NCBI GenBank assembly: GCA_965267475.1
Contig: OZ254079.1
Span: 2,170,001 to 2,234,000 of the forward strand
Direction: 5' to 3'
DNA from: JBCBKU01 sp965267475
GTDB lineage: Bacteria > Pseudomonadota > Alphaproteobacteria > Rhodobacterales > Rhodobacteraceae
DNA: 64,000 nt
Positions 25,333 through 33,727 of the stretch are shown here, in pieces; the stretch's first letter is position 1; each line of letters begins with the position of its first letter. The notes beneath the pieces are model-generated. The model saw only the letters and a program-made list of their open reading frames with translations, ran no database searches and was not told the DNA's origin. Made by a program: the position numbers and the translations under genes.

Positions 25333-26211
25333 CTAAGGGGTCAGCAACGTGACCCCTGGCATATGGGCGATGCGTTCGACGTCTTCGTCATACGCCGCCG
25401 TCATCTGGGCGATTTTTTCTTCCGACAGGGGCGGTAGGTCGATTTCGACTTCCAGCAGATCTGGCTGCGCAAACTTGGACAGAAAGGCTGCGACCTGGCG
25501 GCGACGCTGAAGTTCATTCGCGGGCGGATGGTTGTCCAGGAAGGCTGTGAGCTTTTCGCCGCCTTCCCGGGTGAGAATGCTGCGCGCGATATCTAACCCA
25601 CCGTCCAGAGGCGTTGAGATATCCAGTCGGGTCACCTCGCGCATGATCTCGCCCCAAAGAAGAGGCGTGTCTTCGTCGCACCAGACCGTGAAACGCGCGC
25701 CCTTGGCCGAGGCCTGAAGCCGCTCGATTACTTCAGACCAATAGATCTGGTCCAGATCCATGCCGCCGAGAAATTCCTCGAAACTCATCTCCGGGTCTTT
25801 TCGCCGTTCATAGATGGCAGGCAAAAAGGTGGCCGGGTTTCGAAGGCCCATGGCGAACTCGACCGAGGCATTGGGAAAGGTGTTGCGCAGCCAACCCGAT
25901 TTGAAGGCGCGGGGGTAGAGAATTCCGTCTTCGACCGTCCGGCTGACCATCGAGATGAAGCTTTCGTTCGACAGAATGATCCGGTGGGCCGTCTCGTCAT
26001 CCAGGATTTCTTCGATCAACGCCCGTTCGGATCCATCCGTCGACGGGTCGCCCCTAAGCCCGGCGACGATCTCACCGATCTGGCGCCGGTAACGCCCAGG
26101 GCCCGGAACGGCGACGCCATGGTCGGCCAGCACATCGCGGTTTTTGAGAAGCGATTTCACCAGCCTGTCGTCATCCGTGCAGTGCACGCCAATGTGGAAC
26201 ACGATTTCCAT
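25333..26211 (-). CDS. Sulfotransferase-like hypothetical protein with a degenerate nucleotide loop
   Basis: A 292-residue soluble protein. The N-terminus MEIVFHIGVHCTDDDRLVKS aligns with the sulfotransferase start HIGxHKTGTTxL, but the phosphosulfate loop is replaced by CTDDDR, and no clear 3'-phosphate-binding motif remains (FAMGLRNPATFLPAIYERR occupies that place). Related proteins occur in Rhodobacteraceae as unassigned sulfotransferase-like products. Catalytic loss or a changed donor is possible. It lies just upstream of tRNA-Thr and is the last backbone gene before the island. Confidence 0.6.
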   Translation of the reverse strand: MEIVFHIGVHCTDDDRLVKSLLKNRDVLADHGVAVPGPGRYRRQIGEIVAGLRGDPSTDGSERALIEEILDDETAHRIILSNESFISMVSRTVEDGILYPRAFKSGWLRNTFPNASVEFAMGLRNPATFLPAIYERRKDPEMSFEEFLGGMDLDQIYWSEVIERLQASAKGARFTVWCDEDTPLLWGEIMREVTRLDISTPLDGGLDIARSILTREGGEKLTAFLDNHPPANELQRRRQVAAFLSKFAQPDLLEVEIDLPPLSEEKIAQMTAAYDEDVERIAHMPGVTLLTP

Positions 26212-26337
26212 TGAGCGCTTGGGTGTCCTTCAGGCTGTTCGGCGGTCGTTCCGCGGGTCCGGCTTCGATACCGGCTTGGCGAAGGGCGGTCAAAGGGGTT
26301 GCGCGAACCGCGGGCTTTGACTAGATCGCGCGGGAGC

Positions 26338-26413
26338 GCCCCTATAGCTCAGCTGGTAGAGCAACTGATTTGTAATCAGTAGGTCCGCGGTTCGAGTCCG
26401 TGTGGGGGCACCA
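26338..26413 (+). tRNA. tRNA-Thr (anticodon TGT)
   Basis: A 76-base tRNA with encoded CCA. The acceptor stem GCCCCTA/TGGGGGC, D-arm GCTCAGCTGGTAGAGC, anticodon arm CTGATT-TGT-AATCAG and T-arm GTTCGAGTC are all present. The anticodon TGT reads ACA (Thr). Its 3' 17 bases are duplicated at 40878-40894, marking it as the integration site of the downstream island. The tRNA itself remains complete. Confidence 0.97.
26397..26413 (+). repeat. Left attachment site (attL), 3' end of tRNA-Thr
   Basis: The 17-mer TCCGTGTGGGGGCACCA covers part of the T-arm, the 3' acceptor strand and CCA of the tRNA gene. An identical copy at 40878-40894 ends the island. The bases beyond diverge (CTTTTCC against TTTCTTC), so the identity block is exact. 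Confidence 0.9.
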
Positions 26414-26445
26414 CTTTTCCTTGAAATTATTGCAGAAATTCATCA

Positions 26446-26664
26446 TCATCCCGTCTGGTCCCCCAGATGGTCCCCCAGGGTGCGAACGAAGGCAATGTAC
26501 TCCTCGACCAGCACCAAACTGACGTTCCCGAGCTTGTAGATCTTGAATCGGCCCTCTCCCGCCCACTTGTAGATCTGCGCTCTTGAGACCCCGACGACAA
26601 TATTCGCCTCGTTCGGATGGAACGAGACGCGGTTCGCAAAGGCCGGGGGCGCGGACTGTTTCAT
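26446..26664 (-). CDS. AlpA/excisionase-like helix-turn-helix protein
   Basis: A 72-residue MerR/excisionase-type DNA-binding protein. The helix-turn-helix lies about residues 20-45 (ANIVVGVSRAQIYKWAGEGR followed by FKIYKLGN), with a winged strand NVSLVLVEEYIAF. Such proteins near integrases act as excision directionality factors or integrase regulators. It lies at the tRNA end of the island, facing the tRNA. Its last codons (LGDHLGDQTG) are encoded by the left GTCCCCCAG repeat pair. Its ATG overlaps the stop of a truncated upstream frame. Confidence 0.8.
   Translation of the reverse strand: MKQSAPPAFANRVSFHPNEANIVVGVSRAQIYKWAGEGRFKIYKLGNVSLVLVEEYIAFVRTLGDHLGDQTG
26456..26478 (+). repeat. 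Left tandem pair of TGGTCCCCCAG repeats (candidate integrase arm sites)
   Basis: Two identical 11-mers TGGTCCCCCAG begin at 26456 and 26468, 12 bp apart, about 43 bp inside attL. A related pair with the same 12-bp spacing lies at 40738-40759 near attR. Matching pairs near both att sites suggest arm-type binding sites for the island integrase. The left copies also encode the C-terminus of the AlpA-like protein. Confidence 0.6.
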
Positions 26665-26822
26665 TTCGTGGCTCGTTGCCAGTTGGTCAACTCATCAAGA
26701 TCCTTGCGGAACTGTGCGGCCAGCCAGTCCTTCTGCTCCTCCGAAAGATCCGCTACTCGCACGACGACACTCTCATTGGCGCCCGGGACATCGAGACGGA
26801 CAAAGCTTGGCGGAATTCTTCC
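26661..26822 (-). pseudogene. Truncated island-core frame joined to the EamA cargo gene
   Basis: Directly after the EamA stop codon the same frame stays open for 53 more codons (GRIPPSFVRLDVPGANESVV followed by VRVADLSEEQKDWLAAQFRK and DLDELTNWQRATK) and stops overlapping the AlpA-like ATG (ATGA). The composition and coupling look like real coding sequence, but there is no ATG; a GTG near 26760 could start a short 33-residue version. The simplest reading is that the 5' part of a former core gene was lost when cargo was acquired at this point. The product is unrecognised. Confidence 0.5.
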
Positions 26823-27761
26823 TTAGCTTTGCTTTGGTCCGGAACCCAGCGCGACCAAGCCCGCCAAAACAATGATCACCGCACCGATTGTCGTGGTTTG
26901 GCTAGGGACTTCACCAAAAACCAGCCATCCTATCAAGGACAAGTAAAGTACAAAGCTATAGCCGTAAGGGGCCAGGAATCCTGCCTCGCCATACTGATGT
27001 GCTTTTGTCAGTACCTCATGCCCCGCCCAGGCAAATGCACCTATGCACAAAAGAAACACCCAAGCGCCGGTCGAAGGAATGCTTTCCCACGACGTCAAAG
27101 CCAGCGGCATCAGTACGATCGTTCCCAGGGCTCCGGTTGATATCTGAAGGGCATTGCCCGAAACCCGGTCAGCCAGCAACCGTGTAAGCACGACGTAGAG
27201 CGCCAAGGCAAACGCCGAGTACAGCATGATCAAAGCGATCCAATTGATCTCGGACCCAAACGGGTTGACGACAATGAGCACGCCCAGGAACCCGAAGATC
27301 ACCGATACGATGCGCCGCTGAGTTAGCGCTTCTCCCAGTATGACGCGTGACAAGAGGCACACCAGGACAGGTGCGAAGAACATTATGGACGAAGTCACAG
27401 CCAAGGGCAGATGGCCGAGACCAATGAAATTCACAACCGTTGCCGAAACCAAGCAAAAGCTTCGAAGCAACACAGTGCGCCACTGGCCGTTCAAAAGCGC
27501 TTTCAATTGGAGGGGCCGGTGTGCCCATTGGACCAGTGTTATTGTGAAGTGCACTGCATAGCGCATGAACGCCAACTGAAGGACTGTGAGACCGGCTAGC
27601 AATAGCCACTTAGTCGAGGCATCGACCATCGCAAAAAGCAGGTTAGCGGTCAGAACCAGGCCAATCGCTCGGCCTGGCCGGGATATAAGACTTGCTCCAG
27701 CTCCAGCTCCGGTCGCCGGCGCCGGCTTTGGCGCGGCGCTCTCAGTCAAATCGTTTCGCAC
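26823..27761 (-). CDS. EamA/RhaT-family drug/metabolite transporter
   Basis: A 312-residue inner-membrane protein with ten predicted helices in two EamA repeats (about 30-165 and 170-305). The first repeat contains GLVLTANLLFAMVDASTKWL and SSIMFFAPVLVCLLSRVILG; the second ends IGAVIIVLAGLVALGSG. It begins at GTG after no clear ribosome site, and its N-terminus is Ala/Pro-rich. DMT-family exporters move amino acids, nucleosides or small metabolites. It is the leftmost gene of the island cargo and might export a by-product of the cargo pathway. Confidence 0.88.
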   Translation of the reverse strand: MRNDLTESAAPKPAPATGAGAGASLISRPGRAIGLVLTANLLFAMVDASTKWLLLAGLTVLQLAFMRYAVHFTITLVQWAHRPLQLKALLNGQWRTVLLRSFCLVSATVVNFIGLGHLPLAVTSSIMFFAPVLVCLLSRVILGEALTQRRIVSVIFGFLGVLIVVNPFGSEINWIALIMLYSAFALALYVVLTRLLADRVSGNALQISTGALGTIVLMPLALTSWESIPSTGAWVFLLCIGAFAWAGHEVLTKAHQYGEAGFLAPYGYSFVLYLSLIGWLVFGEVPSQTTTIGAVIIVLAGLVALGSGPKQS

Positions 27762-27779
27762 GGTGGAGCATTTCGGCGC

Positions 27780-28727
27780 TTAGGCGCAATATGGCCCGTC
27801 CGTCGGCCATCTGTGCTGTGGGATATGGTCGGTTTGGGATAGGCGGCTGCGCGTTTCTTCCCAAAGTTTTTGCCACTCCTGCCAATCGGTAAGCTCGGTC
27901 TTTGGATTGGATCGGGAGCGAGCCACAAAGCTCGGGAAGTGATCCCTGCCTGTGGATTGACCGGTGACGTTATAGCGCAAGTCGAATGACCAACGATACC
28001 CATCTGAAGTGTTCGGCAACGACGCATGTGGCGTCAAAGGATGAAAGATCACGGCGCCGCCCGCTTTGACTGGGGCCGGGACCGAATTTTGTTTCGGCAG
28101 ATACCTTTCTTTGATCCCAACTTGGTTCAACGAGCAGTGTGGAATCAGTTCTCTCTCTTGCCCTGGTTTGACCTGCAGGCAGCCGTTTTCAACTGTCGCG
28201 TCGGTAATGGCGAGCCACACGGTCAGCATTTGCGTCTCATCGGCGCTTTCAAGCGTTACGCCTTTGTCCTGGTGCCAGTCTGTCGAGACCACATGCGCGC
28301 GTGTCTCGGATGCATCGACCCTGCGTTCTGGTGGTTTGATGCGGACGTGCTGGATAGGGTTCGATGTGATCTCAGGGCCAAGCAGGCTTTCGGCGATATC
28401 CAGAATCCGCGGATGCCGGGCCATCGAAAAAACGGCAGGTCCGATATGCATGGGCGTGTCGGCAGCAATGTCGGCATGTGGCAATGAAATATCCAATGGC
28501 TGGTACCAATCGAACCCAGCCCGATAGCTGATATCAAGCTTGTCCCAAAATCCCTGGCCTGGCCGGGGTTTGGGCACTTTTCCTTCTGCGTGCCACTTGG
28601 CATAAAGCACGTCCATCAAATCGGCATATTCACCGATCACTGCGTCAAGGGTCGATGGATCGATCACATCCTCGATCACCAAATACCCTTGGGTGTTGAA
28701 ACGCTTAATGTCCATTTCCGAGAGCAT
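27780..28727 (-). CDS. Phytanoyl-CoA dioxygenase (PhyH)-family protein
   Basis: A 315-residue Fe(II)/2-oxoglutarate-dependent oxygenase. The metal motif is STDWHQDKGVTL (His-x-Asp near residue 152), the distal histidine lies in HPLTPHASLPNTSD, and a downstream Arg binds 2-oxoglutarate (GYRWSFDLRYN). Bacterial members hydroxylate small acids, ectoine, alkaloids or antibiotics. Here it is 10 bp downstream of the TRAP large-permease gene on the same strand, so it may hydroxylate or demethylate the imported compound. No CoA-ligase is nearby, so phytanate is not implied. Confidence 0.88.
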   Translation of the reverse strand: MLSEMDIKRFNTQGYLVIEDVIDPSTLDAVIGEYADLMDVLYAKWHAEGKVPKPRPGQGFWDKLDISYRAGFDWYQPLDISLPHADIAADTPMHIGPAVFSMARHPRILDIAESLLGPEITSNPIQHVRIKPPERRVDASETRAHVVSTDWHQDKGVTLESADETQMLTVWLAITDATVENGCLQVKPGQERELIPHCSLNQVGIKERYLPKQNSVPAPVKAGGAVIFHPLTPHASLPNTSDGYRWSFDLRYNVTGQSTGRDHFPSFVARSRSNPKTELTDWQEWQKLWEETRSRLSQTDHIPQHRWPTDGPYCA

Positions 28728-28737
28728 GCGACCCTCC

Positions 28738-30363
28738 CTAGAGCAGCAGTGTTACGATAGGCGGCCAGATGAGAAGTACGCTGAGCGCAAGAAGCTGCAC
28801 GCCAATAAACGGCAGGAAGCCCTTGAAGATATCTGTCAGCGAAATGTGCGGCGGGGCGACAGATTTCAGATAAAAGGCGGCCGGGCCAAAAGGCGGTGAC
28901 AGGAAACTGACCTGCATGTTCATGCAGAAGAGAACTCCGAACCAGATGGCCACATGCTGTGGCTCCAATTGACCGATGAAACCGATCTCTTCGATTGGAA
29001 GTTTCCGCACTATTGGCAGGAAGACTGGGATAATCAGCAAGACGATCCCCACCCAATCCATGAATGCCCCCATGAAGAGCAGGATCAGCATCATGACCAG
29101 CAACACGACCATCGTCGGCATCTCACTTCCCACGATCAAGTTTGCGATGTAGGTCGGGCCACCGGCCAGGGTGTAGGCACCGGCGAGCGCGGCGGCGCCT
29201 ACGGTGACCCAAATGATCGTACCGGTCGATTTGAGGGTCCGCATCATGGAATCCCAAACAAGGCCAACGCTCGCCTCACCCCGCAAAAGCGCTATCACGA
29301 AGACGGCAAAGGCCCCCATACCGGCGGCCTCGGTAATTCCGGTGATACCACCATAGATGGAGCCGAGGACAACACCGATAACCGTCAGCGGAGCAACCAG
29401 GCCTTTGCCATGTTCCCATCCCTTCATTGTTCGGTTGCGCCCGAAGACGCCAAATGCCAAACCCAATCCGGCGATGGCTGCTAAGGCGATAGGAAGAAGG
29501 TGGTCGGGCATGCCGAGAAAAATCCGCTCTTCGCCTTCTTCCAGGACGTTTTGACCGGTCAGCGTAAAGTACAAAGCGCGAATGAACAGAATGACCGCGC
29601 CGCCTATCAGCAGAAGCGACAGAAAGCCGCCGAACATGCCGGCCTTTTGACCGCTCGTTGGGTCCCCGGGTTGCGGATCCGGCAAAGGCGCATCCTGTGG
29701 CCGAAGCTGGGTTCGTATCACGATATACATGATGATCATCGAGGCCAGCATGAAGCCCGGCACGAAAGCACCGGTGAACAGAGCTTTGATCGAGGTTTCT
29801 GTGATCAGTCCGTAGATAATCAAAACGATCGAGGGAGGGATCATGGTACCAAGCGAGCCTGAGGCGCAAATCGTCCCGATGGCCAGGTTCTGACTATACC
29901 CAAGTCGCAGCATCTGGGGCAGGGCGATCAGGCCGAGAAGCACAACCTCACCTCCAATGATGCCCGACATTGCAGCCATTATGACGGCCATAATGGACGT
30001 CACGATGGCCACACCGCCGCGCACACGGCTGAGCCAAAAATCAAGGCTGTTGTACATTGCCTTCGCAATTCCTGATCGCTCAAGAAGCGCCGCCATAAAA
30101 ATAAACAGAGGCACTGATAACAACACATACTCGGTCATCAGATCGAAAACCTTCTGGGTCAGAAGGTATAATGGTCCGGTCCCTGGTCGTCCTGTCAGGA
30201 CACCGTCACCAAAACTCAAAGGGTTGAGGAACAGGGCCGGTTCGAACTTCATGACCATTACGACAAGCGCGAGAAAGGCCGAAGCAAACCCCAATGGCAT
30301 GCCAATCGCCAAAAGGAACACGAGGCCCAAAATGACCACAATTGATATAGTTGCCGGATCCAT
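28738..30363 (-). CDS. TRAP transporter large membrane subunit (DctM family)
   Basis: A 541-residue protein with 12 or more hydrophobic segments, the ion-coupled translocation subunit of a tripartite ATP-independent periplasmic transporter. It is longer than classic DctM (about 425) because of an insert of roughly 100 residues near 230-340, as in the extended DctM subgroup. The motifs PPSIVLIIYGLITETSIKALF and TGITEAAGMGAFAVF are typical. The ATG at 30363 overlaps the stop of the small-subunit gene (TGATG). The longer upstream frame lies in that gene and is not used. Confidence 0.92.
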   Translation of the reverse strand: MDPATISIVVILGLVFLLAIGMPLGFASAFLALVVMVMKFEPALFLNPLSFGDGVLTGRPGTGPLYLLTQKVFDLMTEYVLLSVPLFIFMAALLERSGIAKAMYNSLDFWLSRVRGGVAIVTSIMAVIMAAMSGIIGGEVVLLGLIALPQMLRLGYSQNLAIGTICASGSLGTMIPPSIVLIIYGLITETSIKALFTGAFVPGFMLASMIIMYIVIRTQLRPQDAPLPDPQPGDPTSGQKAGMFGGFLSLLLIGGAVILFIRALYFTLTGQNVLEEGEERIFLGMPDHLLPIALAAIAGLGLAFGVFGRNRTMKGWEHGKGLVAPLTVIGVVLGSIYGGITGITEAAGMGAFAVFVIALLRGEASVGLVWDSMMRTLKSTGTIIWVTVGAAALAGAYTLAGGPTYIANLIVGSEMPTMVVLLVMMLILLFMGAFMDWVGIVLLIIPVFLPIVRKLPIEEIGFIGQLEPQHVAIWFGVLFCMNMQVSFLSPPFGPAAFYLKSVAPPHISLTDIFKGFLPFIGVQLLALSVLLIWPPIVTLLL

Positions 30364-31214
30364 CAGTCTGTTCCCACACTCTTCTTGATTGCTTCGATCT
30401 CGTGTTCGTCCGCTTCCGCGCCCGAAGTGTGAATCTCGGGCCCGCGATGCCAATCCGCGATTAAGTTCACGACGGCCTGCAAGGCAATCAGAGTGAAGAC
30501 GATGAGAATGGTTGGCTGCACGGTCGCCGGGATCGGGGGATCAAAGGCGGTCCCGAACATTTCCCAATGGTAGAACTTGGTGATGAACACCTGCTTGTAG
30601 CTACCAAAGATGGCAAAGCCCACGAATACGCAGAGCAGGGTGACCCAAAGCACATCACAAGTCTTTTGGAGCCAACGTGGAAAGACGTCATACAGGATAA
30701 AGATGCGGATATGGCACCTTTGCTGCATGGCGTAGACTCCTGAGATCAGGAAGACGAAGCCGCCGAGCCAGAGCGTAAGTTCGTTTGCCCAAAGTGTCGG
30801 TGCCTCGAATAAGTACCGCAGAAAAACCTCGTAAAGCATCACACAGGTCATCAAGAGGATCAGCATCATTGTGATCCTCCCCAGGAAAAGTGCGACCCTG
30901 TCGATGGGGCGCCAATCCTGGAACTCCATTGGGGCGACACGAACTTGGCGTACTCCCAGGTAGAAAAGCACTGGAAGAAGGGCCAGCACCCCCCAATCCA
31001 CTATGTCGGCGACGCCGCCGAAGACGCCTGGCAAACCGGGCGATAGTTCCTTGGATTTATGCAGCGCAGTGACCTTTCCCAACAGGGACGGGTTTTCATG
31101 CGGCGCAAGCGTGAGGATGTAGGCCGGAATGTGCCAGACGACCCACGCCGCACAAAGAACGAACGAAAGCGGAAAGATCCACTCTGAGATCGCACCTGGT
31201 TCTTTTTCGTACAC
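30363..31214 (-). CDS. TRAP transporter small membrane subunit (DctQ family)
   Basis: A 283-residue membrane protein with an extra N-terminal pair of helices before the DctQ core (VALFLGRITMMLILLMTCVM, then FLRYLFEAPTLWANELTLWL and AMQQRCHIRI). The core spans about residues 125-260. The GTG start at 31214 is chosen because GGGAGGGG precedes it; longer frames extend into the cycloisomerase-like gene. It couples to the DctM gene by a 1-base overlap. The extended form is usual for partners of long DctM proteins. Confidence 0.85.
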   Translation of the reverse strand: MYEKEPGAISEWIFPLSFVLCAAWVVWHIPAYILTLAPHENPSLLGKVTALHKSKELSPGLPGVFGGVADIVDWGVLALLPVLFYLGVRQVRVAPMEFQDWRPIDRVALFLGRITMMLILLMTCVMLYEVFLRYLFEAPTLWANELTLWLGGFVFLISGVYAMQQRCHIRIFILYDVFPRWLQKTCDVLWVTLLCVFVGFAIFGSYKQVFITKFYHWEMFGTAFDPPIPATVQPTILIVFTLIALQAVVNLIADWHRGPEIHTSGAEADEHEIEAIKKSVGTD

Positions 31215-31233
31215 CTTTTCCCCTCCCGTAAGA

Positions 31234-32400
31234 TCAAGCGACCTTGAAACGCTTGATGAAGTCTCGATCCGGTTCCACCCCCAAGCCCGGGCCGGATGGG
31301 ATGCTGACGCGTCCCTTGTTGTTCTTGACCTGATCCTGAATGCCCAAAGGGGTTTCCAGCAAGTCATCTCTGAAGCGGTTTTCCGTGGTGTCGAATTCCA
31401 ACATCGGTTCCCAAGGGTGCAACCCACCAGGCATTGCGGGCATGGCTGCCAGAAGCTGAAGGTTGGTGGCCACTGCGATTGCCGAACCCCAGACGTGGTT
31501 CACGACCGGCGTGAAATGCGCGTGGCAAAGCGCAAGAACCCTTTGGTATTCGCTGATCCCGCCCAAGGCGCAGACTTCTGGTTGGGCAATGTCGAGGCCC
31601 CGGTTCTCAAGAATGCCCCGCCACCCCCAACGGTTGAATTCAGCTTCGCCGCCGGAAATGTTGACACGAAGCCTGGCCCGAAGTTCCCGGTATCCTTCAA
31701 GATCTTCGGGCGCCACGGGCTCCTCGAACCAATAGGCGTCCAGTTCTTCTAAAGCCCGACCGACATAGAAGGCGTCGGACGTTGTATAGCAATGGTTGGC
31801 ATCAACCATAAACCGGAAATCATCGCCAATTCCCTTGCGAACCGCCTCGACCAAGGTGACGTCGTCAATTGGCCCGAGGCCCACCTTCATTTTGGTCGCC
31901 ACAAAGCCTGCTTCCTTAATCGCGGCGGCTTCGTCCACAAATCGAGTTGCTAACGCAGCGACATCTTCCCGCCGCAACATCATTCCATACCCATAGCAAG
32001 GCACGCTGTCGCGATGAGCGCCACCTAGCAACGTGTAAACTGGAATTCCCGCTACTTTGCCGGCGATGTCCCAAAGGGCAATATCTACCCCCGACAGCGA
32101 TTGCAGCGGCATGCCCTTCTGCCCGTGATCTCTGAGAAGGTTGTAAACTTTGTGCCAGATCACGTCGCGATCCATCGGATCCATACCAAGGATCAGCGGT
32201 TGGATGACGGTCTCCACAATCGCTTTGTTGGCTAGTGCGACATTTCCAGGGCCAAAACACTCGCCCCAACCGGTGACACCCTGATCTGTCTCAACTTCCA
32301 CAAGATGAGCTGTACGTTGCGCGTAATATTGCTGCGAATACCCAAGTTCTTCGGGCATGTCGTAGCGCAAAACGTGTGAGATGATCCGGGTGATCTTCAT
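31234..32400 (-). CDS. Enolase-superfamily enzyme close to D-galactarolactone cycloisomerase
   Basis: A 388-residue mandelate-racemase-group enolase. The general base pair KMK lies in ATKMKVGLGP, with metal-ligand patterns DANHCY, WFEEPV and GGEAEFN, and the later histidine in VVNHVWGS. The C-terminal segment MEFDTTENRFRDDLLETPLG to PSGPGLGVEPDRD closely matches Agrobacterium galactarolactone cycloisomerase (Gci). Likely role: opening or rearranging a sugar-acid lactone. The gene follows the periplasmic-protein gene, separated by a strong terminator-like hairpin, and precedes dctQ. Confidence 0.85.
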   Translation of the reverse strand: MKITRIISHVLRYDMPEELGYSQQYYAQRTAHLVEVETDQGVTGWGECFGPGNVALANKAIVETVIQPLILGMDPMDRDVIWHKVYNLLRDHGQKGMPLQSLSGVDIALWDIAGKVAGIPVYTLLGGAHRDSVPCYGYGMMLRREDVAALATRFVDEAAAIKEAGFVATKMKVGLGPIDDVTLVEAVRKGIGDDFRFMVDANHCYTTSDAFYVGRALEELDAYWFEEPVAPEDLEGYRELRARLRVNISGGEAEFNRWGWRGILENRGLDIAQPEVCALGGISEYQRVLALCHAHFTPVVNHVWGSAIAVATNLQLLAAMPAMPGGLHPWEPMLEFDTTENRFRDDLLETPLGIQDQVKNNKGRVSIPSGPGLGVEPDRDFIKRFKVA

Positions 32401-32405
32401 CAGAG

Positions 32406-32434
32406 AAAAAACGGCGGGGCGCTGGCCCCGCCGT
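32406..32434 (-). terminator. Intrinsic terminator/attenuator between dctP and the cycloisomerase-like gene
   Basis: On the minus strand ACGGCGGGGC-CAGC-GCCCCGCCGT forms a perfect 10-bp stem followed by T6. It lies 24 bp after the dctP stop and just before the next gene's ATG. It would let most transcripts stop after dctP, giving an excess of periplasmic binding protein over membrane subunits, as is common for TRAP operons. Confidence 0.88.
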
Positions 32435-32457
32435 TCCCAGTTAAATCCCAAATGGGA

Positions 32458-33480
32458 TCATTTCATTGCGCCTATGCTGCGCAGGAAGGAGAGATGGCTT
32501 TCAAGCATGGCTTCAGATTCTGGCGTTGTCGAAAACTCTTTCCACGCGGCCTGAACGGCATCACGGTATTTGCCCATTTCTTCGGGCGACCATGTGTGAA
32601 GGGTCACGCCGAACTCCTCCTGAACACGAACCGAGTTCTGGGCATTCAGAACGGCGTTTTTGGTGGTGTTCTCGAGGCCGAGAACCAACATGGCATTTTG
32701 CAGAATTGCCTTGTGGTGGTCGGGCATCGCGTCCCAGAGGTCCTTGCGGCAAGCTAGGTGGTCAGCCGGCATCGAGTGGAAGCCCGGATAGTTCGTATGC
32801 TTACCAATGTCGTAAAGGCCGAGACCGATATTGTTCGTGATATTGGCGGCGTCTGCGCCATCGATAATTCCCGTTTCAAGTGCCGTGAATATCTCATTGA
32901 AGTCCATCACGATGGGCGAGGCACCAAGGTTTGCGAAAATCATTGAAATGATTCCCGGGGGCGAGCGGAATTTCCAATCTTTTAGGTCTTCAGTGCCGCG
33001 CAGAGGTGCTGTGGATGTTAGCGATTCAGGTCCAGGAATCCACCAACCAACGAACTCCATATCGAACGGATTATAGAGCTCGTTCAAAGTATTGTATCCG
33101 TCGCCGTGAAGCAGCCAGGAATACATCTGATATGGATCCTGATATCCACCATTCAGGTCATTGGCGAATTGGAACGCCGGGTTCTTACCGGACTGGTACG
33201 ACGCACCAGACATGTCGCAATCGATGATACCGGTGACAGCGGCATCCCAAATCTCCGCCGACTTCACGATCGAGTTTGCATAGAACATTTCAATCTGAAT
33301 TTCGCCGTTCGACATTGCGGCGACGTTCTCTACGAAGCGCCCAGCCATTTCGCCCGACAGTGTTTCTTGGCTGAAGTGTGTATGGATGCGCAGGTTGGTG
33401 GTCTGTGCGTCGGCAACGCTTGAGGCAAGTGCCAATGCAGCAGCGGCCGTAGCTGCCGTCAGCGTGGTTTTGATGGACAT
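32458..33480 (-). CDS. TRAP transporter periplasmic binding protein (DctP family)
   Basis: A 340-residue exported protein with signal peptide MSIKTTLTAATAAAALALASSVADA-Q. DctP-family features are LRIHTHFSQETLSGEMAGRF at the start of the mature chain, the ligand carboxylate-pairing Arg in KDWKFRSPPGIIS, and the conserved MDFNEIFTALETGIIDGAD. It should bind an organic acid. The ATG at 33480 follows GGGAGGGA at ideal distance. A candidate GntR operator lies 47-61 bp upstream. It is the first gene of the minus-strand cargo operon. Confidence 0.92.
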   Translation of the reverse strand: MSIKTTLTAATAAAALALASSVADAQTTNLRIHTHFSQETLSGEMAGRFVENVAAMSNGEIQIEMFYANSIVKSAEIWDAAVTGIIDCDMSGASYQSGKNPAFQFANDLNGGYQDPYQMYSWLLHGDGYNTLNELYNPFDMEFVGWWIPGPESLTSTAPLRGTEDLKDWKFRSPPGIISMIFANLGASPIVMDFNEIFTALETGIIDGADAANITNNIGLGLYDIGKHTNYPGFHSMPADHLACRKDLWDAMPDHHKAILQNAMLVLGLENTTKNAVLNAQNSVRVQEEFGVTLHTWSPEEMGKYRDAVQAAWKEFSTTPESEAMLESHLSFLRSIGAMK

Positions 33481-33526
33481 AGAATCCCTCCCTAGAGATT
33501 TGCAATTTGAGCCTGGCGGCTTCCTT

Positions 33527-33541
33527 TTTGGTATGACCAAA
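33527..33541. promoter_or_regulatory. Candidate operator of the GntR/FadR regulator, dctP promoter copy
   Basis: TTTGGTATGACCAAA has perfect 6-base half-sites TTTGGT and ACCAAA around ATG. This fits the TGGTN3ACCA-like form common for FadR-subfamily operators. Two close relatives occur in the divergent promoter at 34870 and 34942. Confidence 0.7.
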
Positions 33542-33727
33542 GTAGGGTGTGATGAAAAATCTGGCAATCGGAAAATTTCCTGACATCTCTGGCGCGTAAT
33601 AGGCTGAATTGGTTGCGTTTCTGCCGAGTTTTCCGTTTTCCTCATGGGGCGCAAGTCGCACATTTGTCCGTAGGCCGGGGATTTGGACCGACAGACCTGG
33701 CACTGCGCGTGAGTAGAAAATTACTGC

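Noticed and set aside
26685..26699. Near match to the RutR palindrome (TTGCCAGTTGGTCAA) inside the island
   Set aside because: One base is missing from the consensus and it lies inside a coding remnant unrelated to pyrimidine genes.
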